This document shows positions 32,410-41,305 of a stretch of DNA of 61,780 nucleotides, piece by piece. The stretch comes from Firmicutes bacterium AF25-13AC (lineage in GTDB: Bacteria > Bacillota > Clostridia > Lachnospirales > Lachnospiraceae). The notes under the pieces are model-generated. The model did no database searches, had not been told where the DNA came from, and was given only the letters and a program-made list of their open reading frames with translations. The stretch's first letter is position 1, and each line of letters opens with the position of its first letter. Position numbers and translations under genes: made by a program. Where the stretch lies: contig QUFP01000024.1 of the NCBI GenBank assembly GCA_003478935.1, positions 1 to 61,780 of the forward strand. The letters run 5' to 3'.

Positions 32410-33342
32410 ATGGGAATTGTAGTAATCGGCGCCGTATTTGTAGATATCAAAGGCTTTCCTGAGGATATATATGTGCCGGAGGGCCGCAATGCGGGACGGA
32501 TTGAATACATACACGGAGGCGTAACGCGAAATGTCGTGGAGGACATTGCAAATGTTGAGCTTAGGCCTACATATGTAAGCATCGTAGATACATCTGCGCT
32601 GGGTGAAGATGTTGTACGCAAATTAAAAAGACATAAGGTAGATACAAGCTATGTGAAGAGTGTTCCAGGTGGAATGGGAACATGGCTAGCCGTATTTGAC
32701 AACAAAGGTGATCTGGCAGGGTCTATCTCACAAAGACCAAACTTGTATCCGATTTTGTATACTCTTGAGGAAAAGGGAGATGAGATCATTTCTAAGGCAG
32801 ATTCCATCGTACTGGAAATGGACATTGATAAGGAAATCATAAAAAAGACATTCCAGCTTGCACAAAAGTATAATAAGAGGGTGTATGGTGTTGTCACAAA
32901 TATGAGCATTGCCGTGGAACGGCGTGATTACTTAAAGCATTTTGACTGCTTTGTATGCAATCAGATTGAGGCAGGCATTTTCTTTGCAGAGGACTATGAG
33001 GGAAAGACACCGCAGGAACTTTGCGAGATTATTTCAGCAAATGTTGTGAGCGCTCAGATTCCATCAATTGTTGTTACGATGGGCGGTGAAGGCGCCGTGT
33101 ATGCAGACTGTAAGGGAAATAAAGGTATTTATCCGGCGCGCAAGGTAATAGTGCGCGATACAACAGGAGCAGGAGATGCCTTCTTTGCAGGTGTTGCCAT
33201 TGGCATGACATATGGCAAAGAATTAAAGGAAGCAGTTGAAATCGGTACACGTCTTGCTGCATCTGTTATCATTACAACAGACAATGTATGTCCGCGTTTT
33301 CTGCCGAAGGAGCTTGGACTTGACATTGATGTAGAGCAGTAG
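32410..33342 (+). CDS. PfkB-family carbohydrate kinase
   Basis: The 310-residue ribokinase-fold protein has the N-terminal GG pair region (YIHGGVTRNVVEDIANVELR) and the PfkB signature 2 DTTGAGDAFFAGVAIG containing the catalytic Asp. It phosphorylates a sugar or nucleoside; the GGVTRNV-x-x-DIA segment recalls nucleoside-type kinases of the family. GGGGGAC lies before ATG 32410. It is followed at short distances by thrH and a YitT-family gene, apparently as one transcript from the promoter at 32319. The substrate cannot be fixed from this sequence. Confidence 0.8.
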   Translation: MGIVVIGAVFVDIKGFPEDIYVPEGRNAGRIEYIHGGVTRNVVEDIANVELRPTYVSIVDTSALGEDVVRKLKRHKVDTSYVKSVPGGMGTWLAVFDNKGDLAGSISQRPNLYPILYTLEEKGDEIISKADSIVLEMDIDKEIIKKTFQLAQKYNKRVYGVVTNMSIAVERRDYLKHFDCFVCNQIEAGIFFAEDYEGKTPQELCEIISANVVSAQIPSIVVTMGGEGAVYADCKGNKGIYPARKVIVRDTTGAGDAFFAGVAIGMTYGKELKEAVEIGTRLAASVIITTDNVCPRFLPKELGLDIDVEQ

Positions 33343-33376
33343 CAAACAAATAAATTGAGAAAGGCAGTAGAAAACA

Positions 33377-33976
33377 ATGAATATTGTGTGTTTGGATTTA
33401 GAAGGTGTATTGGTACCGGAGATCTGGATTGCATTTGCTAAGGCAAGCAACATCCCAGAACTGAAAAGAACAACAAGGGATGAGCCGGATTATGATAAGC
33501 TGATGAAGTGGAGACTGGGCATCTTAAAAGAACATGGTCTTGGCTTAAAGGAGATTCAGCAGACTATAGCACAGATTGATCCAATGCCTGGTGCTAAGGA
33601 ATTTCTTGATGAGTTAAGAAGCATGACACAGGTAATCATTATCAGTGATACATTTACACAGTTTGCAGCACCGCTTATGAAAAAGCTTGGGTGGCCAACA
33701 ATCTTCTGCAACACTCTTGAGGTCGCAGAGGATGGAGAAATTACAGGCTTTAAGATGAGAATTGAGCAGTCTAAGCTGACAACAGTAAAGGCACTGCAGT
33801 CTATTGGCTTTGATACAATCGCAAGTGGCGACAGCTATAATGATCTTGGCATGATTCGTGCGAGCAAAGCGGGATTTTTATTTTGCAGTACTGATGCAAT
33901 CAAAAAGGAAAATCCTGATCTGCCGGCATTTGAGACATATGATGAATTGATGGCAGCGATCAAGAAGGCGCTTTAA
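33377..33976 (+). CDS. thrH: Bifunctional phosphoserine phosphatase/homoserine phosphotransferase
   Basis: The 199-residue HAD protein is very similar along its length to ThrH, starting MNIVCLDLEGVLVPEIWIAF (D7, E9 in place of the usual DxD). VIIISDTFTQFAAPLMKKLG and SGDSYNDLGMI follow. ThrH dephosphorylates phosphoserine and can transfer the phosphate to homoserine, linking serine and threonine synthesis. AAAGGCAG upstream is a weak site. It follows the PfkB gene by 34 bases and precedes a YitT-family gene by 28 bases. The neighbours do not explain a threonine role, so it may have been recruited to another phosphate ester. Confidence 0.85.
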   Translation: MNIVCLDLEGVLVPEIWIAFAKASNIPELKRTTRDEPDYDKLMKWRLGILKEHGLGLKEIQQTIAQIDPMPGAKEFLDELRSMTQVIIISDTFTQFAAPLMKKLGWPTIFCNTLEVAEDGEITGFKMRIEQSKLTTVKALQSIGFDTIASGDSYNDLGMIRASKAGFLFCSTDAIKKENPDLPAFETYDELMAAIKKAL

Positions 33977-34004
33977 GCAAAAAAATATAATCGGGGAGAA
34001 TATT

Positions 34005-34871
34005 ATGGAAAAGATTAATTCAAGGTGGTCAAAGCTCGCTGTTATTATTGCAGGTTCATTTTTATACACCTTTGGTATGAATTATTTTTTGATTCCGTAT
34101 GGTCTTTACAGTGGAGGCGGTATTGGAATTGCACAGGTTATTACATATTTGCTTGGAAAGGTTATAGATTTTGGCGGCAAAAATGTGTATGGTATTGTTT
34201 ACTTTTTGATTAATATTCCGCTTCTTGTTTTGGCGTGGAAGGGAATTGGAAAGAGCTTTCTTATTAAGACACTGATAGGCTCAGCAGCGATCAGTATATT
34301 TGCAAGCATTATTCCGATTCAGAAAACGCCAATCGTTGACTCTGTTGTTGCATCTGTTCTAATCGCAGGCATTATCAATGGTTTTGGTGTAGGTTTGCTG
34401 CTTGTTGCAGGCGGAAGTGGCGGCGGTGTAGATATCATTGGTGTGTGGGCAGCTAGAAAATTTAAGAATGCATCTGTTGGAAAGATTTCACTGTATGTTA
34501 ACGTGGTTGTATATGCAAGTCTTCTTTTGATGTTTGATATTGAAATTGTTATTTATTCTCTTATCTATATGGTATGCTTCACACTTATGATGGATAGGGT
34601 TCATTATCAAAATATCACTGTTCGACTGATGATTTTTACAAAGCAGGAAGGAATTGATCAGAAGATTTTAAAGCAGACAGGACGCGGTGTAACAGAATGG
34701 AATGGTGTGGGTGCCTACACAAAGGAAGAGACAAAAATCATGATTTGCTGTATCAATAAATTTGAGACAGCAGAGTTTGTCGAAATTATTCACAGTATTG
34801 ACCCGAAAGCGTTCGTAATTGCTGACGAAGGTGTTTCTGTCATGTCAGGTAACTTTGAAAAACGACTGTGA
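34005..34871 (+). CDS. YitT-family membrane protein (DUF161 plus DUF2179)
   Basis: The 288-residue protein has about five or six N-terminal helices with PYGLYSGGGIGIAQ and LLVAGGSGGGVDIIGVWAAR typical of the YitT family (residues 1-200). A soluble C-terminal DUF2179 domain (residues 205-288) reads RLMIFTKQEGIDQKILKQTG and ICCINKFETAEFVEIIHSID. Members are widespread in Firmicutes, and their transport role is not settled. A GGGGAGA site precedes ATG 34005. It is the last gene of the PfkB-thrH-yitT transcript. Confidence 0.85.
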   Translation: MEKINSRWSKLAVIIAGSFLYTFGMNYFLIPYGLYSGGGIGIAQVITYLLGKVIDFGGKNVYGIVYFLINIPLLVLAWKGIGKSFLIKTLIGSAAISIFASIIPIQKTPIVDSVVASVLIAGIINGFGVGLLLVAGGSGGGVDIIGVWAARKFKNASVGKISLYVNVVVYASLLLMFDIEIVIYSLIYMVCFTLMMDRVHYQNITVRLMIFTKQEGIDQKILKQTGRGVTEWNGVGAYTKEETKIMICCINKFETAEFVEIIHSIDPKAFVIADEGVSVMSGNFEKRL

Positions 34872-34948
34872 CAAAAATAAATCTCAACAAAAATCTGAGG
34901 CGTTTACTAATGTAAAGTTGGGCAAAACGCAGAAATATATGTCTACTA

Positions 34949-34977
34949 TTGGCGAATACGCAAAAAAATGGTAGTAT
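34949..34977 (+). promoter_or_regulatory. Promoter of the KDPG aldolase-kinase operon
   Basis: TTGGCG (34949-34954) and TAGTAT (34972-34977) are 17 bases apart, 91 bases before the aldolase start. A short GC-rich imperfect hairpin occupies the leader near 35029-35048. Confidence 0.5.
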
Positions 34978-35067
34978 AAAGATATGTAACATCACGTAGA
35001 ACGATGTACTGTAAACACGCCCATAGTATGCCCTTTTTAGGGATAGGGCAAAAGGAGGAATAAAGAA

Positions 35068-35703
35068 ATGACAATTAATGAGCAGTTTAAAGAGTATGGT
35101 GTTGTTCCAGTTGTAGTACTGAACGATGCAAAGGATGCACTGCCGTTAGCAAAGGCTTTAGTAGAGGGTGGTCTTGCTTGTGCAGAGGTTACATTCCGTA
35201 CTGATGCAGCAGAGGAGTCCATTCGTCTTATGAGCGAGGCTTATCCGGAGATGTTAGTTGGTGCAGGTACCGTTCTGACAATTGATCAGGTAAACCGTGC
35301 TGTTAAGGCAGGTGCTAAGTTCATCGTTAGCCCGGGATTTGATCCAGAGATCGTTGACTATTGTTTAGAGAACAACATTCCGGTACTGCCAGGCTGCATC
35401 ACTCCATCAGAGGTTGCACAGGCTGTTAAGCGTGGACTGAAGGTTGTTAAGTTCTTCCCGGCAGAGCAGGCTGGTGGAATTGCTATGATCAAGGCTATGG
35501 CAGCTCCGTACACCATGGTTAAGTTCATGCCGACTGGTGGAATCAATACAAAGAACCTGGCAGACTACTTAAGCTGTGATAAGATTCTTTGCTGTGGCGG
35601 AAGCTGGATGGTAAAGGGCGACATGATCAAGGCTGGTGAGTTCGATAAGATCACTGCTATGACCAAGGAAGCAGTTGCAAAGGTTAAGGAAATCCGCGGC
35701 TAA
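35068..35703 (+). CDS. eda: KDPG/KHG aldolase
   Basis: The 211-residue class I aldolase has VPVVVLNDAKDALPLAKALV, the conserved glutamate in CAEVTFRTDAAEE, VGAGTVLTIDQVNRAV and KFIVSPGFDPEIVDY. The Schiff-base lysine lies in VVKFFPAEQAGG. It splits 2-keto-3-deoxy-6-phosphogluconate into pyruvate and glyceraldehyde 3-phosphate at the end of the uronate branch of the Entner-Doudoroff route. AAAGGAGG precedes ATG 35068. The kinase that would make its substrate follows 89 bases later. Codon use is noticeably C-ending in both genes, unlike the neighbours, as expected for high expression. Confidence 0.95.
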   Translation: MTINEQFKEYGVVPVVVLNDAKDALPLAKALVEGGLACAEVTFRTDAAEESIRLMSEAYPEMLVGAGTVLTIDQVNRAVKAGAKFIVSPGFDPEIVDYCLENNIPVLPGCITPSEVAQAVKRGLKVVKFFPAEQAGGIAMIKAMAAPYTMVKFMPTGGINTKNLADYLSCDKILCCGGSWMVKGDMIKAGEFDKITAMTKEAVAKVKEIRG

Positions 35704-35792
35704 GTGTAATTCGAGGGTCGCAGAGCAACGGAGCAATTCGTAAGTATTAAATATACAGAATGTAGAAAAAAGAAAGGTATGGTTCACAGAAA

Positions 35793-36890
35793 ATGAATTT
35801 AAATTTAAGACCAGCAAGCGAGTGCAAGTTTGATGCAGTATCTTTGGGCGAGGTTATGCTTCGTCTTGATCCGGGCGAGGGCAGAATCCGTACTGCAAGA
35901 TCCTTCCGTGCATGGGAAGGCGGCGGAGAGTACAATGTTATCCGTGGTTTAAGAAAGTGCTTCAAGATGAATACCGCTGTTATCACTGCATTTGCTGATA
36001 ACGAAGTTGGTATGCTGATGGAAGATTTCATTTGCCAGGGTGGTGTAGATACTTCCCTTATCAAGTGGATGAAGACTGACGGTATTGGTCGTATCTGCCG
36101 TAACGGTTTAAACTTCACTGAGAGAGGATTTGGAATCCGTGGTGCTGTAGGTTGCTCTGACCGTGCAAACACTGCTATTTCTAAGGCTACTCCAGATGAT
36201 TTTGATTTTGAGTACATCTTCGGAACATTAGGTGTTCGTTGGCTGCATACCGGCGGTATCTACGCTGCACTGTCTGAGCAGTCTTGCGAGACTGTTTTAG
36301 CTGCAATCAAGACCGCTAAGAAGTATGGAACTATCGTATCCTACGACTTAAACTATCGTCCATCTATGTGGAGCGCTATCGGCGGACAGGCTAAGGCTCA
36401 GGAAGTAAACAAGGAGATCGCTAAGTACGTTGACGTTATGATCGGTAACGAGGAAGACTTCACCGCTTGCCTTGGCTTCGAGATCGAAGGAAACGATGCA
36501 AACTTAAAGACTCTGAATCTTGACGGATACAAGAAGATGATCAATGAGGCTGCTAAGACTTACCCGAACTTCAAGGCTGTAGCTACAACTCTTCGTCAGG
36601 TTAAGACTGCAACTGTTAACGATTGGAGCGCAATTTGCTGGGCAGATGGTGAGATCTACAAGGCTAAGGATTACAACGGCTTGGAGATCATGGACCGTGT
36701 AGGCGGCGGCGATTCCTTCGCATCTGGCCTGATCTACGGTTTAATGACTACTGAGAATGCTGAGATGGCTGTTAACTATGGTGCAGCTCACGGCGCACTG
36801 GCTATGACAACTCCTGGTGATACCACTATGGCAAGCAAGAAGGAAGTAGAGGCTATCATGGGCGGAGCTGGAGCTCGTGTACAGAGATAA
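35793..36890 (+). CDS. kdgK: 2-keto-3-deoxygluconate kinase-like PfkB kinase
   Basis: The 365-residue PfkB-fold kinase has SLGEVMLRLDPGEGRIRTAR, EGGGEYNVIRGL and the signature DRVGGGDSFASGLIYG, with the catalytic Asp. The form DRVGGGDSF (GGGD instead of GAGD) is found in the KDG kinase group. It would phosphorylate 2-keto-3-deoxygluconate for the preceding aldolase, giving a two-enzyme end of uronate degradation. AAAGAAAGG is the likely ribosome binding site. The gene is longer than typical KDG kinases (about 310-340), and it lacks its dehydratase and reductase partners in this window. A terminator follows. Confidence 0.85.
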   Translation: MNLNLRPASECKFDAVSLGEVMLRLDPGEGRIRTARSFRAWEGGGEYNVIRGLRKCFKMNTAVITAFADNEVGMLMEDFICQGGVDTSLIKWMKTDGIGRICRNGLNFTERGFGIRGAVGCSDRANTAISKATPDDFDFEYIFGTLGVRWLHTGGIYAALSEQSCETVLAAIKTAKKYGTIVSYDLNYRPSMWSAIGGQAKAQEVNKEIAKYVDVMIGNEEDFTACLGFEIEGNDANLKTLNLDGYKKMINEAAKTYPNFKAVATTLRQVKTATVNDWSAICWADGEIYKAKDYNGLEIMDRVGGGDSFASGLIYGLMTTENAEMAVNYGAAHGALAMTTPGDTTMASKKEVEAIMGGAGARVQR

Positions 36891-36960
36891 GTAATAATTC
36901 AATCCGGTAAGTAATGAGATCCTACTCGTGAATTTTACGAAAAATAATAGTAAAAATTTT

Positions 36961-37001
36961 CCCCTCGAAATGGTGTATAAACATCGTTTCGGGGGATTTT
37001 T
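36961..37001 (+). terminator. Terminator after the eda-kdgK pair
   Basis: CCCCTCGAAATGGTG (36961-36975) pairs with CATCGTTTCGGGGG (36982-36995) with a bulge and wobbles, followed by ATTTTTG. Confidence 0.65.
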
Positions 37002-37115
37002 GTATCTTAGGGATTGTGTATAAAATCTTGTTTCTTGATAGATACTGTGGAAGAGAGAAGCTTTTTAGCGAAGCTTTTTGAAACTATCCGTTATTTACAG
37101 GAGGAAAACAAACTG

Positions 37116-37547
37116 ATGGATGATCAGACAAAAAAGCTTTTAAAGGAGTGTAATGTAGGCTGCAAGATGGCGCTTCAAAGTATGACACAGGTAGAAGATT
37201 ATCTTGAGGACAGTGAGCTAGAGCGCGCCGTAGAAGATTATCGCAGAGAGCATGAGCGAGTAGAGAAGGAAACATCGCGTCTTTTAATGGAGGCGGGTGT
37301 ATCAGAGAAGGATCCAAGTCCTGTGGCATCTGCATCTTCATGGATTACAACAGAGATGCGGCTTATGATGAAGGGAGATTGTCATCAGGTAGCAAAGCTG
37401 ATGATGAATGGATGCAACATGGGGATTCAAAGCATTGCAAAGTGTCAGAATGAGTGTAGTGATGCAAGCCGGGAAGCCAGACAAATTGCAAAAGATTTGA
37501 TACACACTGAAGAAGATTTTATGGGAAGAATGAAGGAATTTCTGTAA
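37116..37547 (+). CDS. Uncharacterised four-helix protein with internal repeat
   Basis: The 143-residue helical protein is not recognised with confidence. ATG 37116 follows AGGAGG (37099-37104); the longer reading from 37014 lacks a site. Two halves share a pattern, CNVGCKMALQSM near residue 11 and CNMGIQSIAKC near residue 103. Each is followed by long charged helices, as in duplicated helical-hairpin ferritin-like bundles such as DUF2383. Cysteines are clustered (CNVGC, GDC, GC, KCQNEC). A metal- or redox-related role is possible but unproved. It has its own weak promoter-like region and lies alone between terminators. Confidence 0.6.
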   Translation: MDDQTKKLLKECNVGCKMALQSMTQVEDYLEDSELERAVEDYRREHERVEKETSRLLMEAGVSEKDPSPVASASSWITTEMRLMMKGDCHQVAKLMMNGCNMGIQSIAKCQNECSDASREARQIAKDLIHTEEDFMGRMKEFL

Positions 37548-37555
37548 CCTAGGCG

Positions 37556-37571
37556 GGGCGCTTATGCGCCC
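37556..37571. repeat. Small GC-rich hairpin after the four-helix gene
   Basis: GGGCGC (37556-37561) and GCGCCC (37566-37571) with a TTAT loop sit eight bases after the stop. There is no T-run, so terminator function is uncertain. Confidence 0.4.
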
Positions 37572-37629
37572 TCGCTAAAATTATGTGTCGCATCACATCA
37601 TCATAAATTACTAGGACAATATTTTCCAG

Positions 37630-37658
37630 TTGCATATCAACACCTAAATCGCTATAAT
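37630..37658 (+). promoter_or_regulatory. Promoter of the potassium transporter operon
   Basis: TTGCAT (37630-37635) and TATAAT (37653-37658) are 17 bases apart, 34 bases upstream of the transporter start. Confidence 0.7.
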
Positions 37659-37691
37659 GAGGGAAAATACATAAAGAAAGTAGAGGAAGAC

Positions 37692-39065
37692 ATGAGAAAG
37701 ATAGAGAAGTGGTCATTTACGCAGGTTATGGTATTTGGCTTTCTGGTGCTGATACTTGTAGGTGCATGCATTTTAATGCTGCCTATATGCAATGCCAATG
37801 GAAAGTGGCTCAATTTTCCAGATGCACTGTTTACATCATGCACCTGTGTCTGTGTGACAGGACTAGTAACTGTTGTCCCAGCATTTCAGTTTACATTTCT
37901 GGGAAAGCTGGTCATGTTGTTTTTAATTCAAGTCGGAGGATGGGGCGTTATTGTCTGTGTGACGTATGTGCTTGTTCTTATGAAAGTCAAACTCACCATT
38001 CAGGAACGCGTGATGCTGCAAAATTATTTTAACCGCGACAGTATGCGTGGTCTTGTCGGAATACTGCAGTATGTCGTAAAGGGATCACTTGTGGTAGAAG
38101 GCATTGGTGCGTTAGGATATGCATGCCGCTTTATTCCACAGTTTGGACTGCTTCGAGGCATATGGTATGCAGTGTTTCACTCAATATCAGCCTTTTGCAA
38201 TGCAGGAGTAGATTTACTAGGCGATTCTAGTTTTGCGATGTATGCAGATGATGTACTGATAAATACAGTTACAGCTTTTTTAATTATAGCAGGCGGAATT
38301 GGCTTTATGGTATGGAGGGAATTGGTTGCTTTTATAAAAAAGGCAGCTAAGAAGGAGACAGGAATCAGACAGGGTCTGAGAAAGCTATCTCTTCATACAA
38401 AGTTAGTGCTTTTAATGACAATCAGTTTGTTATTGGGCGGAACTTTATTTTTCTTCATTGTAGAATATAATAATCCAAATACATTAGGATCTATGGGCTT
38501 TTTCCAAAAGCTGATGGCATCATTCTTCCAGTCAGTGACAACAAGAACTGCAGGATTTTTTACTGTGCCGCAGGATCAGCTTAGAGAGGTTTCGAGGCTG
38601 TTTAGCTGTTTTTTGATGTATATTGGAGGCTCTCCTGTAGGAACAGCAGGAGGTGTGAAAACAGTTACAGTAGCTGTTGTGCTACTTAGCTGTGGTTCTA
38701 TTCTGGCAGGTCATGAAGATACAGAGTGCTTCAGGCGTTGTATTCCAATGAATATTGTTCGAACAGCATTGTCAGTTTGCATTGGAGGTTTATTGTTGGT
38801 ACTAGTAGGCACCCTTGCATTAATGGTTGCAGAGCCAGAGGCAACAATTATGCAGGCTACATATGAGGTGGTCTCTGCAACGGCGACAGTAGGTCTGACA
38901 GCAGGTCTTACGCCGAAACTTCACATTGCTGGAAAATTTATTATTATTGCGCTGATGTATATGGGTCGAATTGGACCTATTACAATTCCTCTTATGATTG
39001 CAGGAAGTATAAAGAGAAGAAATGAAAAGAGAAGACTGCCAGAGGAACATATCATGGTAGGATAA
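37692..39065 (+). CDS. TrkH/KtrB-type potassium transporter membrane subunit
   Basis: The 457-residue membrane protein has four M1-P-M2 repeats with pore loops. These are TSCTCVCVTGLVTV, SISAFCNAGVDLL, QSVTTRTAGFFTV and SATATVGLTAGL, each with the G of the selectivity filter. It transports potassium with sodium or proton coupling and is gated by the cytoplasmic RCK subunit encoded next. AGAGGAAG precedes ATG 37692. Length and single-unit form agree with KtrB rather than the larger TrkH. The operon has its own good promoter and no other genes. Confidence 0.9.
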   Translation: MRKIEKWSFTQVMVFGFLVLILVGACILMLPICNANGKWLNFPDALFTSCTCVCVTGLVTVVPAFQFTFLGKLVMLFLIQVGGWGVIVCVTYVLVLMKVKLTIQERVMLQNYFNRDSMRGLVGILQYVVKGSLVVEGIGALGYACRFIPQFGLLRGIWYAVFHSISAFCNAGVDLLGDSSFAMYADDVLINTVTAFLIIAGGIGFMVWRELVAFIKKAAKKETGIRQGLRKLSLHTKLVLLMTISLLLGGTLFFFIVEYNNPNTLGSMGFFQKLMASFFQSVTTRTAGFFTVPQDQLREVSRLFSCFLMYIGGSPVGTAGGVKTVTVAVVLLSCGSILAGHEDTECFRRCIPMNIVRTALSVCIGGLLLVLVGTLALMVAEPEATIMQATYEVVSATATVGLTAGLTPKLHIAGKFIIIALMYMGRIGPITIPLMIAGSIKRRNEKRRLPEEHIMVG

Positions 39066-39107
39066 GATTATTTTAAATGCGAGCTTTGAAAAGCAGAAGG
39101 GAAAGTC

Positions 39108-39758
39108 ATGAAAAAACAGCAGTATATTGTATTTGGTTTAAATCGTTTTGGCACAAGTGTAGCGAGAACACTTGCAGCAGCTGGAAATGAGGTAGTGGCA
39201 GTGGATCAGGATGCAGACCGCGTGGCACAGATCGCTGATGATGTCAGCTATGCAGTGCAGGTTGATGTGGCCGATGAGGATGCCATGAGCGGTCTTGGAA
39301 TGGAGCATATGGATGGTGCAGTCATTGCTGTTGCCAGCAACATGGAAGCAAGCATTGTGATTGCAATGAAATGTAAGGAGTATAACATTCCACAAATTAT
39401 TGCAACTGGAAAAAACGAAGTGCATGGAAAGGTCTTGAAAAAGCTTGGTGTCACAAGAGTCGTATTTCCAGAAGTGGAGATGGGTGCGCGAGTTGGAAAA
39501 TATCTTACGGCACGTGATTTTTCAGACTGGATTAATCTGTCAAATGATTACAGTATGGTCGAGATGGCAATTCCATCAGCGTGGGTAGGAAAGACTCTTC
39601 GTGAACTTGATCTTAGAAATAAATATGGAATGAACATTGCAGGTATTCGCATTAATAACCACATGAATTTGCAGTTTTCACCAGATGAAAAACTACAAAA
39701 AGATATGCAGATGTATGTCATTGGAAAGGACAAGGATCTGCAGCATTTCAATGGTTAA
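39108..39758 (+). CDS. TrkA/KtrA-type RCK regulatory subunit
   Basis: The 216-residue soluble protein has an RCK_N Rossmann domain (YIVFGLNRFGTSVARTLAAA, and VVAVDQDADRVAQIADDVSY with acidic ends) that binds nucleotides. An RCK_C domain from about residue 135 reads SMVEMAIPSAWVGKTLRELD. It forms the cytoplasmic gating ring of the potassium transporter encoded 42 bases upstream. AGGG lies shortly before ATG 39108. The single RCK unit and the pairing with a KtrB-type gene fit KtrAB. Confidence 0.9.
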   Translation: MKKQQYIVFGLNRFGTSVARTLAAAGNEVVAVDQDADRVAQIADDVSYAVQVDVADEDAMSGLGMEHMDGAVIAVASNMEASIVIAMKCKEYNIPQIIATGKNEVHGKVLKKLGVTRVVFPEVEMGARVGKYLTARDFSDWINLSNDYSMVEMAIPSAWVGKTLRELDLRNKYGMNIAGIRINNHMNLQFSPDEKLQKDMQMYVIGKDKDLQHFNG

Positions 39759-39827
39759 GGCATGACAGATTTGTCCTTTTGACAGATATTCCTATTTTTA
39801 CACGGAAAACTTCTATATATTACTCAA

Positions 39828-39856
39828 TTTACAGATTAGCCTGCGAATGATATACT
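39828..39856 (+). promoter_or_regulatory. Promoter of the xanthine/uracil permease
   Basis: TTTACA (39828-39833) and TATACT (39851-39856) are 17 bases apart, 32 bases upstream of the GTG start. No purine riboswitch fold was recognised in the short leader. Confidence 0.65.
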
Positions 39857-39888
39857 TTTCTTGAAAAAAGAAAAGGGAGGTATCTGTT

Positions 39889-41298
39889 GTGAAAACATCA
39901 TACAGATTATCAGAGGCAGCTTTCCGCCTTGATGGAAAAATGCCGCTGAAGCAGGCAATCCCGCTTGGCTTACAGCATGTGCTGGCTATGTTTGTGGGAA
40001 ACTTAACGCCGCTTTTGATTATCACCGGCGCATGTGGAATTGCAGGCGGTGAGTTTGCAGATTTACAGCTGCAGCTTTTACAGAATGCAATGCTGGTAGC
40101 AGGAATTGTTACTTTAGTTCAGCTGTTCGCTATCGGACCGGTCGGAGGAAAGGTTCCGATTATTATGGGTACATCTTCTGGTTTTATCGGAGTATTTAAC
40201 TCAGTTGCCGCAACTATGGGCGGAGGCGTTCTTGCCTATGGTGCCATTATGGGAGCATCCATAATCGGTGGTTTGTTTGAGACTGTTCTTGGTTTATTCT
40301 TAAAGCCACTTCGTAAATTCTTCCCATCCGTAGTGACAGGTACAGTTGTTATGTCCATCGGTCTTAGCTTGATTTCAGTCGGCATCAATTCTTTTGGCGG
40401 CGGAAATACAGCAAAAGACTTTGGTTCCATGGAAAATCTGCTTTTAGCATTGTTTGTTCTTGTAATGATTCTTGTTTTCAAGCATGCGACAAAGGGCTTT
40501 GCAAGCTTTTCTGCAATTTTACTTGGAATTATCTGTGGTTATGTAGCAGCATTTATCATGGGTTTTGTACTTCCGACAACAGGTGTTACGGCAGATGGTG
40601 TTGAGTATACAAAGGCATGGGTATTAAATTGGCAGAAGGTAGCAGACGCGTCTTGGTTTGCAATTCCGACATTGATGCCGGTAAAGCCAGTATTTGATCT
40701 GCGTGCGATCCTCCCAGTATTGATTATGTTTGTCGTAACGGCAGTTGAGACTGTTGGTGATATCTCTGGCGTTATGGAAGGTGGTCTTGGACGTGAAGCT
40801 ACCGATACAGAGCTTTCAGGCGGTGTTATGTGTGATGGTCTTGGATCTTCCTTTGCAGCACTGTTTGGTGTGCTTCCGAATACCTCCTTCTCACAGAACG
40901 TTGGTCTTGTAAGCATGACAAAGATTGTAAACCGTTTTGCATTGTCAACAGGTGCTATTTTCCTGATTCTTTGCGGACTCTGTCCAAAGCTTGGTGCAAT
41001 CGTTTCAATTATGCCGCAGTCAGTTTTAGGCGGTGCAGCAGTTATGATGTTCTCATCAATTGTAATTAGCGGTATTCAGCTGATCACAAAGGAGCCATTG
41101 ACAGCAAGAAATCTTTCTATCGTTTCTGTTGCTCTTGGTGTTGGCTATGGTATGGGTGCAAATGCAAGCATCTTAAATCAGGCACCACAGGCAGTTCAGC
41201 TGATCTTTGGCGGTTCAGGAATCGTTCCGGCAGCACTTGTTGCTATTGTATTAAATATTCTTCTTCCTAAGGAAAAGAAAGAGGATGCAGCAGCGTAA
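39889..41298 (+). CDS. Nucleobase:cation symporter-2 (uracil/xanthine permease)
   Basis: The 469-residue membrane protein has the NCS2 start LGLQHVLAMFVGNLTPLLII, VPIIMGTSSGFIG, VVTAVETVGDISGVMEGGLG and GVLPNTSFSQNVGLV. It starts at GTG 39889 after GGGAGG (39875-39880). It imports a purine or pyrimidine base with protons or sodium. The following molybdenum hydroxylase genes make xanthine or a related purine the likely substrate. It is transcribed from its own promoter, and the convergent MobA-like gene begins right after its stop. Confidence 0.9.
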   Translation: MKTSYRLSEAAFRLDGKMPLKQAIPLGLQHVLAMFVGNLTPLLIITGACGIAGGEFADLQLQLLQNAMLVAGIVTLVQLFAIGPVGGKVPIIMGTSSGFIGVFNSVAATMGGGVLAYGAIMGASIIGGLFETVLGLFLKPLRKFFPSVVTGTVVMSIGLSLISVGINSFGGGNTAKDFGSMENLLLALFVLVMILVFKHATKGFASFSAILLGIICGYVAAFIMGFVLPTTGVTADGVEYTKAWVLNWQKVADASWFAIPTLMPVKPVFDLRAILPVLIMFVVTAVETVGDISGVMEGGLGREATDTELSGGVMCDGLGSSFAALFGVLPNTSFSQNVGLVSMTKIVNRFALSTGAIFLILCGLCPKLGAIVSIMPQSVLGGAAVMMFSSIVISGIQLITKEPLTARNLSIVSVALGVGYGMGANASILNQAPQAVQLIFGGSGIVPAALVAIVLNILLPKEKKEDAAA

Positions 41299-41305
41299 GC
41301 AAAGA

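Noticed and set aside
39759..39888. Purine riboswitch before the nucleobase permease
   Set aside because: The leader downstream of the promoter is only about 30 bases and shows no paired loops of a purine aptamer.
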